64,000 bases of DNA. Origin: Nectonema munidae. Taxonomy: Eukaryota > Nematomorpha > Nectonematoida > Nectonematidae. Position 1 is the stretch's first letter. Every line of letters starts with the position of its first letter. The stretch spans positions 1-64,000 of the forward strand of contig JAUIRK010000040.1 of the NCBI GenBank assembly GCA_030549495.1, given 5' to 3'. Positions 11,690-23,053 of this stretch are shown here, one piece after another. Position numbers and translations under genes: made by a program. The notes beneath the pieces were generated by a model that was given only the letters and a program-made list of their open reading frames with translations, made no database searches and was not told where the DNA came from.

Positions 11690-13150
11690 AAGAAAAGATG
11701 AATACATTCTATATGGCTTTATAGTGTCTAAAATAGACAATTCAATCCCACTTACCTATACTCTCTAATTAAGCAATGGTTCCATCAAGCTTCACCGTCA
11801 TTTAGCAAGCAAAAAAATTACATCTAAACATGAAAGCAAATCAAAAGAATACTTTACGTCGAAATCATTAAAATTATAATCTATTAAAAGTTCTACTCAA
11901 TTTCTGAAAAAGCTCAAATTGTAAGTTATAAAATTGCTCTACCTTGCAGAAAAAAACCACACTTTAATGCTGAAAATCTTATCTTGCCTGATTTAGATAT
12001 TAATGTTGAGCAATCATAGGTGATAAGACTTATCAAACAAATGGGAAAATTCCTTTATCTTCTCACACTATTTCTCGAAAAAAATCAAAACATGTCAGAA
12101 GATAATATAAACCAGCTTATTGAACATTTTGATGCAACAAAAATAGCTTTGAAAATCCGTGGGCGTTGCAAGTTGATGAAACAACACATATCAGCAACAA
12201 AGCACAACTAATTTTTTACGTTTGATTAAATGCGACAAAATAATTGTAATCAATTCTTATGTTAGGAATTGAAAGAAAAAAAACAAAAAGATAGTCGATC
12301 AAAATGCCAAGTGGAGAAAAATGGATTGGTTAAACTGTGTAAGTATTTATCTGACGCTGCTCCATCTATGCAACGTGAGAAAAAGGTTTTAGTATCAAAT
12401 TTTTTATGCGATCATCTTTTGAAAATTGCGAATTCTGTTGTCAAAACAGTAAATTACATAAAAGCAATTTCCTAAATAATTCGATCCTCACATCAAGTGT
12501 TTACTATACGATAGTGAAATACGGTGGCTCTTAAGGGCAACGCCATTTAAGTTTTTTTTTTTACGAAATCTCTGAATATGGATTTCTTTAATAATGATGG
12601 CTAGTGGTTTTTATTTAATATTTTTGAAAGTTGAACGTTTTGAATTTAACTTTCCAAGGTACATGAAAATAATATTACAATTCAGTGGAAAAATTAAGAT
12701 CTCAAAACGAAAAACTCAAATTCTGGTTGGGTGTGTTAGAACTTGGGGCTTGATTGCTTCTACCCTGAATTCTTTACCGAATTATAAAAAATACATCGAA
12801 ATAGAAAAAATAATTTAAAAATTTTAGTATTGTTTTCCAAATACTTTCCATCATTTGAACATCCAGCACACGAGAGGATCATCAAACCATCTCCCAATTA
12901 TGATATAAAGTCTACTAATTAACATCGAATGAAGAAGAGAATTTGATAGATTTGAAAAATGACGCTGTTCACAAAACTTGCTTCTCAATGTTTGAGTAAT
13001 CAGAATTTGATTTCTCTCTTTTAACTCAGTATTCTCGATTTAGTATCAGAGCTGTCAAATTGGTGCTACAATTCCGATCATATTATCTTTTCAAAAATTG
13101 GTTTTTCTGCGATCACGAATAATAAACTTCAAAAGAAAAGAGAAAGATTG
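11690..13150 (+). pseudogene. hAT transposase, BED-finger (ZBED5/FAM200-like), broken; left arm
   Basis: Fragments in order: a decayed BED-finger region (YGFIVSKIDNSIPL... HRHLASKK... SKSKEYF) at 11,710-11,870; LILPDLDINV near 11,990; MSEDNINQLIEHFDATK at 12,091-12,140; the region of the DE-containing QVDETTH block near 12,170-12,200; SDAAPSMQREKK at 12,350-12,390; VVKTVNYIKAIS at 12,438-12,475; then an RWLL-like block and NNIIQFSGKIK-like block to 12,700; and the C-terminal SAITNN-LQKKRERL dimerisation-end stretch near 13,110-13,150. This order matches hAT transposases of the ZBED5/SCAND3 type. Many indels, several in homopolymers, break it. The right-arm copy reads better in places. Confidence 0.78.
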
Positions 13151-13333
13151 TAAATAAAGGATGAAAATTACGTGTTTGTTTATCAAATTTATTTTCAAAG
13201 AATTATTTCTCAAACTTTTTATTACTATTTTTATATTGTACTTATAAAAACTATATATACAAATTGGTGAAAATAAATTAGCGTAATATATCTTCTTAAC
13301 AATTATGTAAATGAATGTTGTTTTCGTTTAGAA

Positions 13334-13440
13334 CAGTGTTTCCCAAAAGTGGGGCACATGCTACACCGGTGGGGCAAGGGATTTTTCAGTGGGGCATAGA
13401 AAACTTATGAAAATTTATACACGAGAAAAAAATGTTAGTA
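13334..13440. mobile_element. hAT-type terminus with subterminal GTGGGGCA repeats, left arm
   Basis: CAGTGTTTCCCAAAAGTGG starts at 13,334 and points toward the array, followed by three GTGGGGCA words (about 13,349, 13,369 and 13,391), typical of hAT ends with repeated transposase-binding sites. The opposite end of this element is not found before the array begins, so it is a one-ended remnant. It does not close the upstream transposase pseudogene, whose own 3' end should read in the other direction. Confidence 0.55.
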
Positions 13441-13484
13441 ATTGTTACTAATGTATATTAGTAAATAGAGAAAAAACTATAGAA

Positions 13485-13551
13485 AAATTCTTTATTAACC
13501 TATTAGTAAAGGTACCATAGGGTGTTTTCATCGAGAAGGCACAATTGCTCC
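13485..13551 (-). mobile_element. Remnant of tRNA-derived SINE, left arm
   Basis: Matches, in reverse complement, the downstream body of the SINE at 53,925-54,095 (shared stretch ends GCACAATTGCTCC at 13,551), but the promoter part is absent because the retroid array begins immediately after. The array junction therefore lies inside the SINE in this arm. Confidence 0.55.
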
Positions 13552-14014
13552 ATCCCTGCGAGACTATGGACAAAAGCCTTGGAGATGGTCGACAAGAAGA
13601 TCCCAATGGAAGAAAGAGCCGGAACCGAATCACCTAAAAGTATTTGTTGACGCAACGCCAGAATCAATAGCCTTCGTCTCTAAAGAAGAACACTATATCG
13701 CAAATGCCACTGGAAAAATTCCCAATAGCAATGACAGAGCTACTAGCTCTGACCATCGCAGGTATATACTTTCGGCCAAAAGCCAAATATTTTTCAGACT
13801 CAATAGTGGCTCTGGCTTGCGTCCAAAATGGTGGCTCTCCTGAAGCAGATCTAAATGGGATAGTATCAAGACTCATCGACATCGACGAGAGCAAGTTTTA
13901 CCATCTTACAAAGAAATTGTGCCTACGTCAACACTAAGGACAACCCAGCAGACATCTTTTCTAGAAGCTACACGAAAAACTGGATCACGATCCAATACCC
14001 GGAGACCTCTATAA
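13551..14014 (+). pseudogene. Partial outermost unit: RNase H end of pol
   Basis: The array begins inside pol, at the segment linking RT and RNase H, and runs through the RNase H part (VDATPESIAFVS, then DSIVALACVQNGGSPEADLNG) to the end of pol. A-type sequence, broken. The mirror end of the right array (53,740) stops within a few bases of the same place in the element. Confidence 0.85.
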
Positions 14015-14118
14015 ATAGGACTGTAGCAACCAAGCACGACCAGTTTTCCCTTTTTCCTGAAGTAAAACTTTCCACGCCTGACAGTAATCCTACAAGACTT
14101 ACCTCTGACTCTCAGGCA
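14010..14118 (+). promoter_or_regulatory. Unit 1 leader: TATA box, initiator, stem-loop
   Basis: TATAAATA at 14,010-14,017 overlaps the end of pol; CCAGTTTT initiator-like A at 14,042 (32 nt downstream, one more than in the other leaders checked). Stem arms GCCTGACAGT and ACTCTCAGGC precede the gag start. A-type leader. Confidence 0.65.
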
Positions 14119-14709
14119 ATGCAAGGCAAAGATGATGAGTCCACAGCGTCCACATCAGTGACTACGAGATCAGCTGATGCCAGATTCTCGGTCATTGAAA
14201 ATGCTCTGGCAATGCTGCAAAGAGAGCTAGCAAGTTTAAAGGTGCAGGACAGGCCCGCGAGAGAAGAAAGCTCCACAGATCACGTTGGAGTACACTGCCC
14301 GAGATGGCTAAAGCAAATGAAGGCAGAGCCTGGCTACGCAAGAACGGATCTAAACTTCCCAGATGTGATTGCAAAATTTACACCCAAAGAATTAGTAAGG
14401 GAGAAGATCAAAATGTTCAACGAGCTACTCCCCATAGATAAGAGAAATGCTAAAGATTCGCTTATCATCTTATTCTTTGACTTAGTCCAAAAAGGACTAG
14501 AACACCTTTCAGATGATGATACAGCCCTCCTGAATCAAGGTGCATCCACGGCAGTGGCGGCAGCCCAAAGCACATGGGAAGCGGCAGCCAAACACTTTGG
14601 GACATCCTCGTCTTTAAACATAGGAGTTGAGGTTCCAAAGAAAGAAGCAGCAGCACCTAAAGTGAATAGGAGGAAGAAGCCCTTTCAAGGTAAGGGACCG
14701 AAGAAATAA
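14119..14709 (+). CDS. gag/core-like protein, unit 1 (looks whole)
   Basis: A 196-codon frame of A-type sequence with AAAPKVNRRKKPFQ at the end. It is the same protein as described in full for 35,976-36,566. It is followed by a broken pol, so the unit as a whole is a fossil. Confidence 0.8.
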   Translation: MQGKDDESTASTSVTTRSADARFSVIENALAMLQRELASLKVQDRPAREESSTDHVGVHCPRWLKQMKAEPGYARTDLNFPDVIAKFTPKELVREKIKMFNELLPIDKRNAKDSLIILFFDLVQKGLEHLSDDDTALLNQGASTAVAAAQSTWEAAAKHFGTSSSLNIGVEVPKKEAAAPKVNRRKKPFQGKGPKK

Positions 14710-14740
14710 GAAATCTTCGGCGAGTTGGCATTCCTTTGTT

Positions 14741-16784
14741 ATGAAGAATGTCAGTTCGGGCTTCGCCTCCCCACCAACTTCCACCTATTCATCCGAGTCC
14801 ATGACTAGTCTCTGGACAACACGTTCGGATTCACTCAGCTCAATTGCATCAGTCAACACGATAGACAAATTCCTAATGTCTACGCCCATCGCTTCTCCTA
14901 TCGAAGTTCCTGCGGAACAAAGCGACGTGGACGACGTATGGTTAGATGCTCTTCCAAATGAGGATTCCTTCGACGAGGAAGAATTATGGAAGATCCTAGA
15001 TGAGATCCCACCTATACAGGAGACTGCCATAGTCAATCACCATCTAGAGGACCTGATTGAAGCATCAGAAGACAAAACCTTCGACAATCCAGAAGACTTC
15101 GTTGAACATGTCAAGACACTCCCTCTAGTACCAGACATTGGCATCAAAATGGTCACAAATTTAGAATATCTTGCTCCACAAGAAAGCTTTTGATCCAAAG
15201 AATGGAGAGATATCTTTTCCGATATCCTCTCTCCAAAAGACCAAGCGGAAGACAACGAAGATAACATTTCGGAGATCGATATGCTGGAATCGCCAGTAAA
15301 CTTAGAGTTTCTAGAAGGCAACATGGAGAAATCTGAACTTACAGAGATTCCAGACGACGCCACCTTTGATTGTCAAGCCACAATATGGAAGACGCCTATA
15401 AGGATGAAACACAGGGCAACCAGAAGAATCCTAAGATATGGCTATGCCCCAAAGGTTATGGCTCCTAATCCGTTCTTCTCCTTTTCCTCCTTCAGAGGTT
15501 TACCTTTCTCACAAGAGAAGTTCATAACGAACAAGGTAATCCCAGCTCTCTTAGGAGCAAAAGTTATAGAAGAATGTCCATAAGGCAAAAATCCTCTCAC
15601 CTGTTTTCGTAATTCCAAAGAAAACGGTAAATTCCGTTTCATAGCAAACTTCAGTTTTACCAAAGAGCTCTTTGACAAACCAAACTTTGCGCTTTATCAG
15701 CACCTAAACTCCTACGCAGTATTCCGGTAGAATACTCTTGGGCCTGTAAGATGGATTCAAGATGCCTTTTATGGCATAAAGATTCAAGAGGCGTACAAAC
15801 CATGCTTTGCCTTCAAACTTGGACATACGTGCTACCAGTTCAATAGGCTACCAATGGGCGCAGCCTTTTCACCTGGAATCTTACAAAAGACGGTATGCAA
15901 ATTACGTAGTGTTTTTCTTAGCTATCACACAAGCATAAAAGCCAAGATCCTGGTGTATCTGGATGATATCTTAGTGCTCAACCATACAGAAGAGGAAAGT
16001 AAACGAACCATCAAAGACTTTCTGCGAGTTCCTGACGAGAACAATATAAAAGTTAACAACGCCAAAAGAATCGTCAATCCCGACACAAAACATAAAGTAC
16101 TTAGGTATCCAAGTAAACCTAGTCGAAAGATCCTTAGAGTATCTCCCGAAGACCAAGGTAAATCTTAATAAAGCTATTATAACGCTCCCAGGCTTACAAT
16201 GGGAAATTGATGCGCCTAAAATCATGTACGAAAAGCTCCTGGGGTTCATCACGTACTACCTAGCAACTATTCCTAACACATGTAGAAGATTCTCACCACT
16301 CTTCAATCCAATCAGACGGAAATTCATTCCTGCCAGATTATGGACCAAGGCCTTGGAGATGGTCGACAAGAAGATCCCAATGGAAGAAGAGCCGGAACGA
16401 ATCCACCTAAAAGTGTTTGTTGACGCCACGCCAGAATCAATCGCCTTTGTTTCAAAAGAGGAACATTACATCGCCAAATTGCCATGGAAATTCCCAATAG
16501 CACTGACAGAGCTCCTTGCCCTGACAGTTGCAGGGATATATTTCGGCCGTAAGGCAAAATTTTTTTCAGATTCTATAGTGGCGCTGGCGTGCATCCAAAA
16601 CGGCGGCTCTCCAGAGGCGGATTTGAATGGAATAGTCTCCAGATTCATAGAGATGGACGAGAGCAAATTCTACCATCTTCAAAGAAATTGTGCGTACATC
16701 AACACTAAAGACAACCCCGCAGACGTGTTTTCAAGGAGCTACACTCAAAACTGGATCAAGATAAATACCCCGAGACCACTATAA
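14741..16784 (+). pseudogene. pol (RT-RNase H), unit 1, broken
   Basis: Broken by roughly three to four changes. The N-terminal half and the RT core read as A-type or intermediate; from about 16,160 onward the sequence is B-type (EIDAPKIMYEKLLG, EEEPERI). It is therefore a mosaic unit at one edge of the B block. Confidence 0.85.
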
Positions 16785-16890
16785 ATAGGGCTGCAACCAT
16801 AAGCACGACCAGTTTTTTCTCTATTCCTGAAATTCCTTTCCTCGCCTGATAGTTTTCCTACGCTAAAGACTTACCTCTGACTCTCAGGCA
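16780..16890 (+). promoter_or_regulatory. Unit 2 leader (B-type)
   Basis: TATAAATA at 16,780-16,787; B-type leader with ACGCTAAAGAC upstream of the conserved CTTACCTCTGACTCTCAGGC end. Confidence 0.65.
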
Positions 16891-17481
16891 ATGCAAGGCA
16901 AAGATGATGAGTCCACAGCGTCCACATCAGTGACTACGAGATCTGCTGATGCACGTTTCTCGGTCATTGAAAATGCTCTAGCAATGCTGCAAAGAGAGCT
17001 AGCAAGTTTAAAAGTGCAGGACAGGCCCGCAAGAGAAGAAAGCTCCTCAGATCATGTTGGAGTACACTGCCCAACATGGCTAAAGCAAATGAAGGCAGAA
17101 CCTGGCTACGCAAGAACAGATCTAAATTTCCCAGATGTAATTGCAAAATTTACACCCAAAGAATTGGTTAGGGAGAAGATCAAAATGTTCAACGAGCTAC
17201 TCCCCATAGATAAAAGAAATGCCAAAGATTCGCTTATCATCCTTCTCTTTGACTTAGTCCAAAAAGGACTAGAGCACCTTTCAGATGATGATACGGCCCT
17301 CCTGAATCAAGGTGCTTCAACAGCAGTTGCGGCGGCGCAAAGCACATGGGAAGCGGCTGCCAAGCACTTTGGGACATCCTCATCTTTAAACATAGGAGTT
17401 GAAGTTCCAAAGAAAGAAGCAGCAATACCTAAGACAAGCAGAAGGAAGAAGCCCTTTCAAGGTAAGGGACCGAAGAAATAA
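16891..17481 (+). CDS. gag/core-like protein, unit 2 (looks whole)
   Basis: 196 codons, B-type (SSSDHVGVHCPTW; AAIPKTSRRKKPF in the tail). Its partner pol is broken. Confidence 0.78.
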   Translation: MQGKDDESTASTSVTTRSADARFSVIENALAMLQRELASLKVQDRPAREESSSDHVGVHCPTWLKQMKAEPGYARTDLNFPDVIAKFTPKELVREKIKMFNELLPIDKRNAKDSLIILLFDLVQKGLEHLSDDDTALLNQGASTAVAAAQSTWEAAAKHFGTSSSLNIGVEVPKKEAAIPKTSRRKKPFQGKGPKK

Positions 17482-17512
17482 GAAATCTTCGGCGAGTTGG
17501 CATTCTTTTGTT

Positions 17513-19559
17513 ATGAAGAATGTCAGTTCGGGCTTCGCCTCCCCACCAACTTCCACATATTCATCCGAGTCCATGACTAGTCTCTGGACAACACGTTCGG
17601 ATTCACTCAGCTCAATTGCATCAGTCAACACAATAGACAAATTCCTAATGTCTACTCCCATCGCTTCTCCTATCGAAGTTCCTGCGGAACAAAGCGACGT
17701 GGACGATATATGGTTAGATGCTCTTCCCAATGAGGATTCCTTCGAAGAGGAAGAATTATGGAAGATCCTAGATGATATTCCACCTATACAGGAGACTGCC
17801 AGTAGTCAATCATCATCTAGAGGACCTGATTGAAGCATCAGATGACAAAACCTTCAACAACCCGAAAGACTTCATTGAACATGTCAAGACGCTCCCTCTG
17901 GTTCCTGACATTGGCATCAAGATGGCCACAAATTTAGAGTATCTTGCTCCATAAGAAGGCTTTTGATCCAAAAGAATGGAGAGACATCTTCTCCGATATC
18001 CTCTCTCCAAAGGACCAAGTGGAAGACACCGAAGAGAACACTTCAGAGATAGACATGCTCGAATCGCCGGTAAATTTAGGCTTCCTAGAAGGCAACATGG
18101 ACAAGTCTGAGTTGACAGAGATCCCAGACGACGCAACATTTGATTGTCAGGCCACAACGTGGAAGACGCCTATAAGGATGAAACATAGGACCACCAGAAG
18201 GATCCTAAGGTATGGCTATGCCCCAAAAGTTATGGCTCCTAATCCGTTCTTCTCCTTTCTCCTCCTTCAGAGGTTTACCTTTCTCTCAAGAGAAGTTTAT
18301 TGCAAACAAGATAATCCCAGCTCTGTTAGGAGCAGAAGTTATAGAGGAATGTCCAAAGGCAAAAATCCTATCGCCAGTTTTTGTCATTCCAAAGAAAAGG
18401 TAACAAGTACCGATTCATAGCAAACTTCAGTTTTACCAAAGAACTCTTTGACAAACCTAACTTTGCGCTTTCAGCACCTAAACTCCTACGCAGTATTCCG
18501 GTGGAATACTCTTGGGCCTGCAAGATCGATTCAAGATGCCTTTTACGGCATAAAGATACAAGAAGCATACAGGCCATGCTTCGCCTTCAAAATTGGACAC
18601 ACATGCTACCAATACAATAGGCTGCCAATGGGAGCTGCGTTTTCACCTGGAATCCTACAGAAAACTATCTGCAAATTACGTAGTGTTTTTCTTAACTATC
18701 ACACAAACATAAAAACCAGGATCCTGGTTTATCTGGATGATATTTTACTTCTCAACCATACGGAAGAAGAAAGCAACCAAACCATCAAAAACTTTCTGCG
18801 AGTTCCTACACGAGAACAATATAAAGGTTAACACCGCCAAAAGTATCGTCATCCCGACGCAAAGCATCAAATACTTAGGAATCCAGGTAAACCTGGTGGA
18901 AAGATTCTTAGAGTACCTCCCAAAAACCAAGGTAAATCTTAATAAAGCTATTATAACGCTCCCAGGCTTACAATGGGAAATTGATGCGCCTAAAATCATG
19001 TACAAAAAACTCCTGGGGTTCATCACGTACTACCTAGCAACTATTCCTAACACATGTAGAAGATTCTCACCACTCTTCAATCCAATCAGACGGAAATTCA
19101 TTCCAACCAAATTATGGACCAAGGCCTTGGAAATGGTAAATAAGAAGAATTCCCATGGAAGAAGAGCCAGAACAAATCCGCCTAAAAGTGTTTGTTGACG
19201 CCACGCCAGAATCAATCGCCTTTGTTTCTAAAGAGGAACATTACATCGCCAAATTGCCATGGAAGTTCCCAATAGCACTGACAGAGCTCCTTGCCCTGAC
19301 AGTTGCAGGGATATATTTCTGCCGTAAGGCAAAATTTTTTTCAGATTCTATAGTGGCGCTGGCGTGCATCCAAAACGGCGGCTCTCCAGAGGCGGATTTG
19401 AATGGAATAGTCTCCAGATTCATAGAGATGGACGAAAGCAAATTCTACCATCTTCAAAGAAATTGTACGTACATCAACACTAAAGACAACCCCGCGGACG
19501 TGTTTTCAAGGAGCTACACTCAAAACTGGATCAGGATAAATACCCCGAGACTACTATAA
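17513..19559 (+). pseudogene. pol, unit 2, broken
   Basis: B-type polymerase with about four breaks; RT box YLDD near 18,735 and RNase H block 19,190-19,545 are recognisable. Confidence 0.85.
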
Positions 19560-19665
19560 ATAGGGCTGCAACCATAAGCACGACCAGTTTTTTCTCTATT
19601 CCTGAAAAACCTTTCCTCGCCTGATAGTTTTCCTACGCTAAAGACTTACCTCTGACTCTCAGGCA
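19555..19665 (+). promoter_or_regulatory. Unit 3 leader (B-type)
   Basis: TATAAATA at 19,555-19,562 with the pol stop codon inside it; conserved stem arms before the gag start. Confidence 0.65.
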
Positions 19666-20258
19666 ATGCAAGGCAAAGATGATGAGTCCACAGCGTCCAC
19701 ATCAGTGACTACGAGATCTGCTGATGCACGTTTCTCGGTCATTGAAAATGCTCTAGCAATGCTGCAAAGAGAGCTAGCAAGTTTAAAAGTGCAGGACAGG
19801 CCCGCAAGAGAAGAAAGCTCCTCAGATCATGTTGGAGTACACTGCCCAACATGGCTAAAGCAAATGAAGGCAGAGCCTGGCTACGCAAGAACGGATCTAA
19901 ATTTCCCTGATGTAATTGCAAAATTTACACCCAAAGAATTGGTTAGGGAAAAGATCAAAATGTTCAACGAGCTACTCCCCATAGATAAAAGAAATGCTAA
20001 AGATTCGCTTATCATCCTTCTCTTTGACTTAGTCCAGAAAGGACTAGAACACCTTTCAGATGATGATACAGCCCTCCTGAATCAAGGTGCTTCAACAGCA
20101 GTGGCTGCGGCGCAAAGCACATGGGAAGCGGCTGCCAAGCACTTTGGGACATCCTCATCTTTAAACATAGGAGTTGAAGTTCCAAAGAAAGAAGCAGCAA
20201 TACCTAAAGTAGAAGCAGAAGAAAGAAGCCCTTTCAAGGTAAGGGACCGAAGAAATAA
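19666..20258 (+). pseudogene. gag/core-like, unit 3, altered near its end
   Basis: The first about 180 codons match the other B-type gag copies; the end is disturbed by about one break, so it is scored as a fossil. Confidence 0.75.
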
Positions 20259-20289
20259 GAAATCTTCGGCGAGTTGGCATTCCTTTGTT

Positions 20290-22323
20290 ATGAAGAATGT
20301 CAGTTCGGGCTTCGCCTCCCCACCAACTTCCACATATTCATCCGAATCCATGACTAGTCTCTGGACAACACGTTCGGATTCACTCAGCTCAATTGCATCA
20401 GTCAACACAATAGACAAATTCCTAATGTCTACTCCCATCGCTTCTCCTATCGAAGTTCCTGCGGAACAAAGCGACGTGGAAGATATATGGTTAGATGCTC
20501 TTCCAAATGAGGATTCCTTCGAAGAGGAAGAATTATGGAAGATCCTAGATGATATTCCACCTATACAGGAGACTGCCAGTAGTCAATCATCATCTAGAGG
20601 ACCTGATTGAAGCATCAGATGACAAAACCTTCAACAACCCAAAAGACTTCATTGAACATGTCAAAACGCTCCCTCTGGTTCCTGACATTGGCATCAAGAT
20701 GGCCACAAATTTAGAGTATCTTCTCCATAAAAAGGCTTTTGATCCAAAAGAATGGAGAAACATCTTCTCCGATATCCTCTCTCCAAAGGACCAAGTGGAA
20801 GACACCGAAGAGAACACTTCAGAGATAGACATGCTCGAATCGCCGGTAAATTTAGGGTTTCTAGAAGGCAACATGGACAAGTCTGAATTGACAGAGATCC
20901 CAGACGACGCAATATTTGATTGTCAGGCCACAACATGGAAACTGCCTATAGGGATGAAACATAGGACCACAAGAAGGATCCTAAGGCATGGCTATGCCCC
21001 AAAAGTTATGGCTCCTAATCCGTTCTTTTCCTTTTCCTCCTTCAGAGGTTTACCTTTCTCTCAAGAAAAGTTTATTGCAAACAAGGTAATCCCAGCTCTC
21101 TTAAGAGCAAAAGTTATAGAGGAATGTCCAAAGGCAAAAATCCTATCGCCAGTGTTTGTCATTCCAAAGAAAGGTAACAAGTACCGATTCATAGCAAACT
21201 TCAGTTTTACCAAAGAACTCTTTGACAAACCTAACTTTGCGCTTTCAGCTCCTAAACTCCTACGCAGTATTCCAGCGGAATACTCTTGGGCCTGTAAAGT
21301 CGATCTACAAGATGCCTTTTACGGCATAAAGATACAAGAGGCATACAGGCCATGCTTCGCCTTCAAAATTGGACACACATGCTACCAATACAATAGGCTG
21401 CCAATGGGAGCTGCGTTTTCACCTGGAATCCTACAGAAAACTATCTGCAAATTACGTAGTGTTTTTCTTAACTATCACACAAACATAAAAGCCAGGATCC
21501 TGGTTTATCTGGATGATATTTTAGTGCTCAACCATACGGAAGAAGAAAGCAACCGAACCATCAAAAACTTTCTGCGAGTTCCTACACGAGAACAATGATA
21601 AAGGTTAACACCGCCAAAAAAATCGTCATCCCGACGCAAAGCATCAAATACTTAGGAATCCAGGTAAACCTGGTGGAAAGATTCTTAGAGTATTTCCCGA
21701 AAACCAAGGTAAATCTTAATAAAGCTATTATAACGCTCCCTGGCTTACAATGGGAAATTGATGCGCCTAAAATCATGTACGAAAAACTCCTGGGGTTCAT
21801 CACGTACTACCTAGCAACTATTCCTAACACATGTAGAAGATTCTCACCACTCTTCAATCCAATCAGACGGAAATTCATTCCAACCAAGGCCTTGGAAATG
21901 GTAAATAAAAGAATTCCCATGGAAGAAGAGCCAGAACAAATCCGCCTAAAAGTGTTTGTTGACGCCACGCCAGAATCAATCGCCTTTGTTTCTAAAGAGG
22001 AACATTACATCGCCAAATTGCCATGGAAGTTCCCAATAGCACTGACAGAGCTCCTTGCCCTGACAGTTGCAGGTATATATTTCGGCCGTAAGGCAAAATT
22101 TTTTTCAGATTCTATAGTGGCGCTGGCGTGCATCCAAAACGGTGGCTCCCCAGAGGCGGATTTGAATGGAATAGTCTCCAGATTCATAGAGATGGACGAA
22201 AGCAAATTCTACCATCTTCAAAGAAATTGTACGTACATCAACACTAAAGACAACCCCGCGGACGTGTTTTCAAGGAGCTACACTCAAAACTGGATCAAGA
22301 TAAATACCCCGAGACTACTATAA
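20290..22323 (+). pseudogene. pol, unit 3, broken
   Basis: B-type polymerase with about two to three breaks. RT motifs LPMGAAFSPG (about 21,402) and YLDD (about 21,505) and the RNase H block to 22,300 are recognisable. Confidence 0.85.
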
Positions 22324-22431
22324 ATAGAGCTGCAACCATAAGCACGACCAGTTTTTTTTCTCTATTCCTGAAAATCCTTTCCTCGCCTGATAGTTTTCCT
22401 ACGCTAAAGACTTACCTCTGACTCTCAGGCA
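22319..22431 (+). promoter_or_regulatory. Unit 4 leader (B-type), with stem-loop
   Basis: TATAAATA at 22,319-22,326. Stem arms GCCTGATAGT (22,385-22,394) and ACTCTCAGGC (22,421-22,430) pair at 9 of 10 positions around a 26-nt loop; gag starts at 22,432. ACGCTAAAGAC lies in the loop (22,401-22,411). Confidence 0.68.
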
Positions 22432-23022
22432 ATGCAAGGCAAAGATGATGAGTCCACAGCGTCCACATCAGTGACTACGAGATCTGCTGATGCACGTTTC
22501 TCGGTCATTGAAAATGCTCTAGCAATGCTGCAAAGAGAGCTAGCAAGTTTAAAAGTGCAGGACAGGCCCGCAAGAGAAGAAAGCTCCTCAGATCATGTTG
22601 GAGTACACTGCCCAACATGGCTAAAGCAAATGAAGGCAGAACCTGGCTACGCAAGAACAGATCTAAATTTCCCTGATGTAATTGCAAAATTTACACCCAA
22701 AGAATTGGTTAGGGAAAAGATCAAAATGTTCAACGAGCTACTCCCCATAGATAAAAGAAATGCTAAAGATTCGCTTATCATCCTTCTCTTTGACTTAGTC
22801 CAGAAAGGACTAGAACACCTTTCAGATGATGATACAGCCCTCCTGAATCAAGGTGCTTCAACAGCAGTTGCTGCGGCGCAAAGCACATGGGAAGCGGCTG
22901 CCAAGCACTTTGGGACATCCTCATCTTTAAACATAGGAGTTGAAGTTCCAAAGAAAGAAGCAGCAATACCTAAGACAAGTAGAAGGAAGAAGCCCTTTCA
23001 AGGTAAGGGACCGAAGAAATAA
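22432..23022 (+). CDS. gag/core-like protein, unit 4 (looks whole)
   Basis: 196 codons, B-type. Together with the following pol it forms the one left-array unit in which both genes look whole. The pol frame is a different one and is already open over the last codons of gag. Confidence 0.82.
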   Translation: MQGKDDESTASTSVTTRSADARFSVIENALAMLQRELASLKVQDRPAREESSSDHVGVHCPTWLKQMKAEPGYARTDLNFPDVIAKFTPKELVREKIKMFNELLPIDKRNAKDSLIILLFDLVQKGLEHLSDDDTALLNQGASTAVAAAQSTWEAAAKHFGTSSSLNIGVEVPKKEAAIPKTSRRKKPFQGKGPKK

Positions 23023-23053
23023 GAAATCTTCGGCGAGTTGGCATTCTTTTGTT

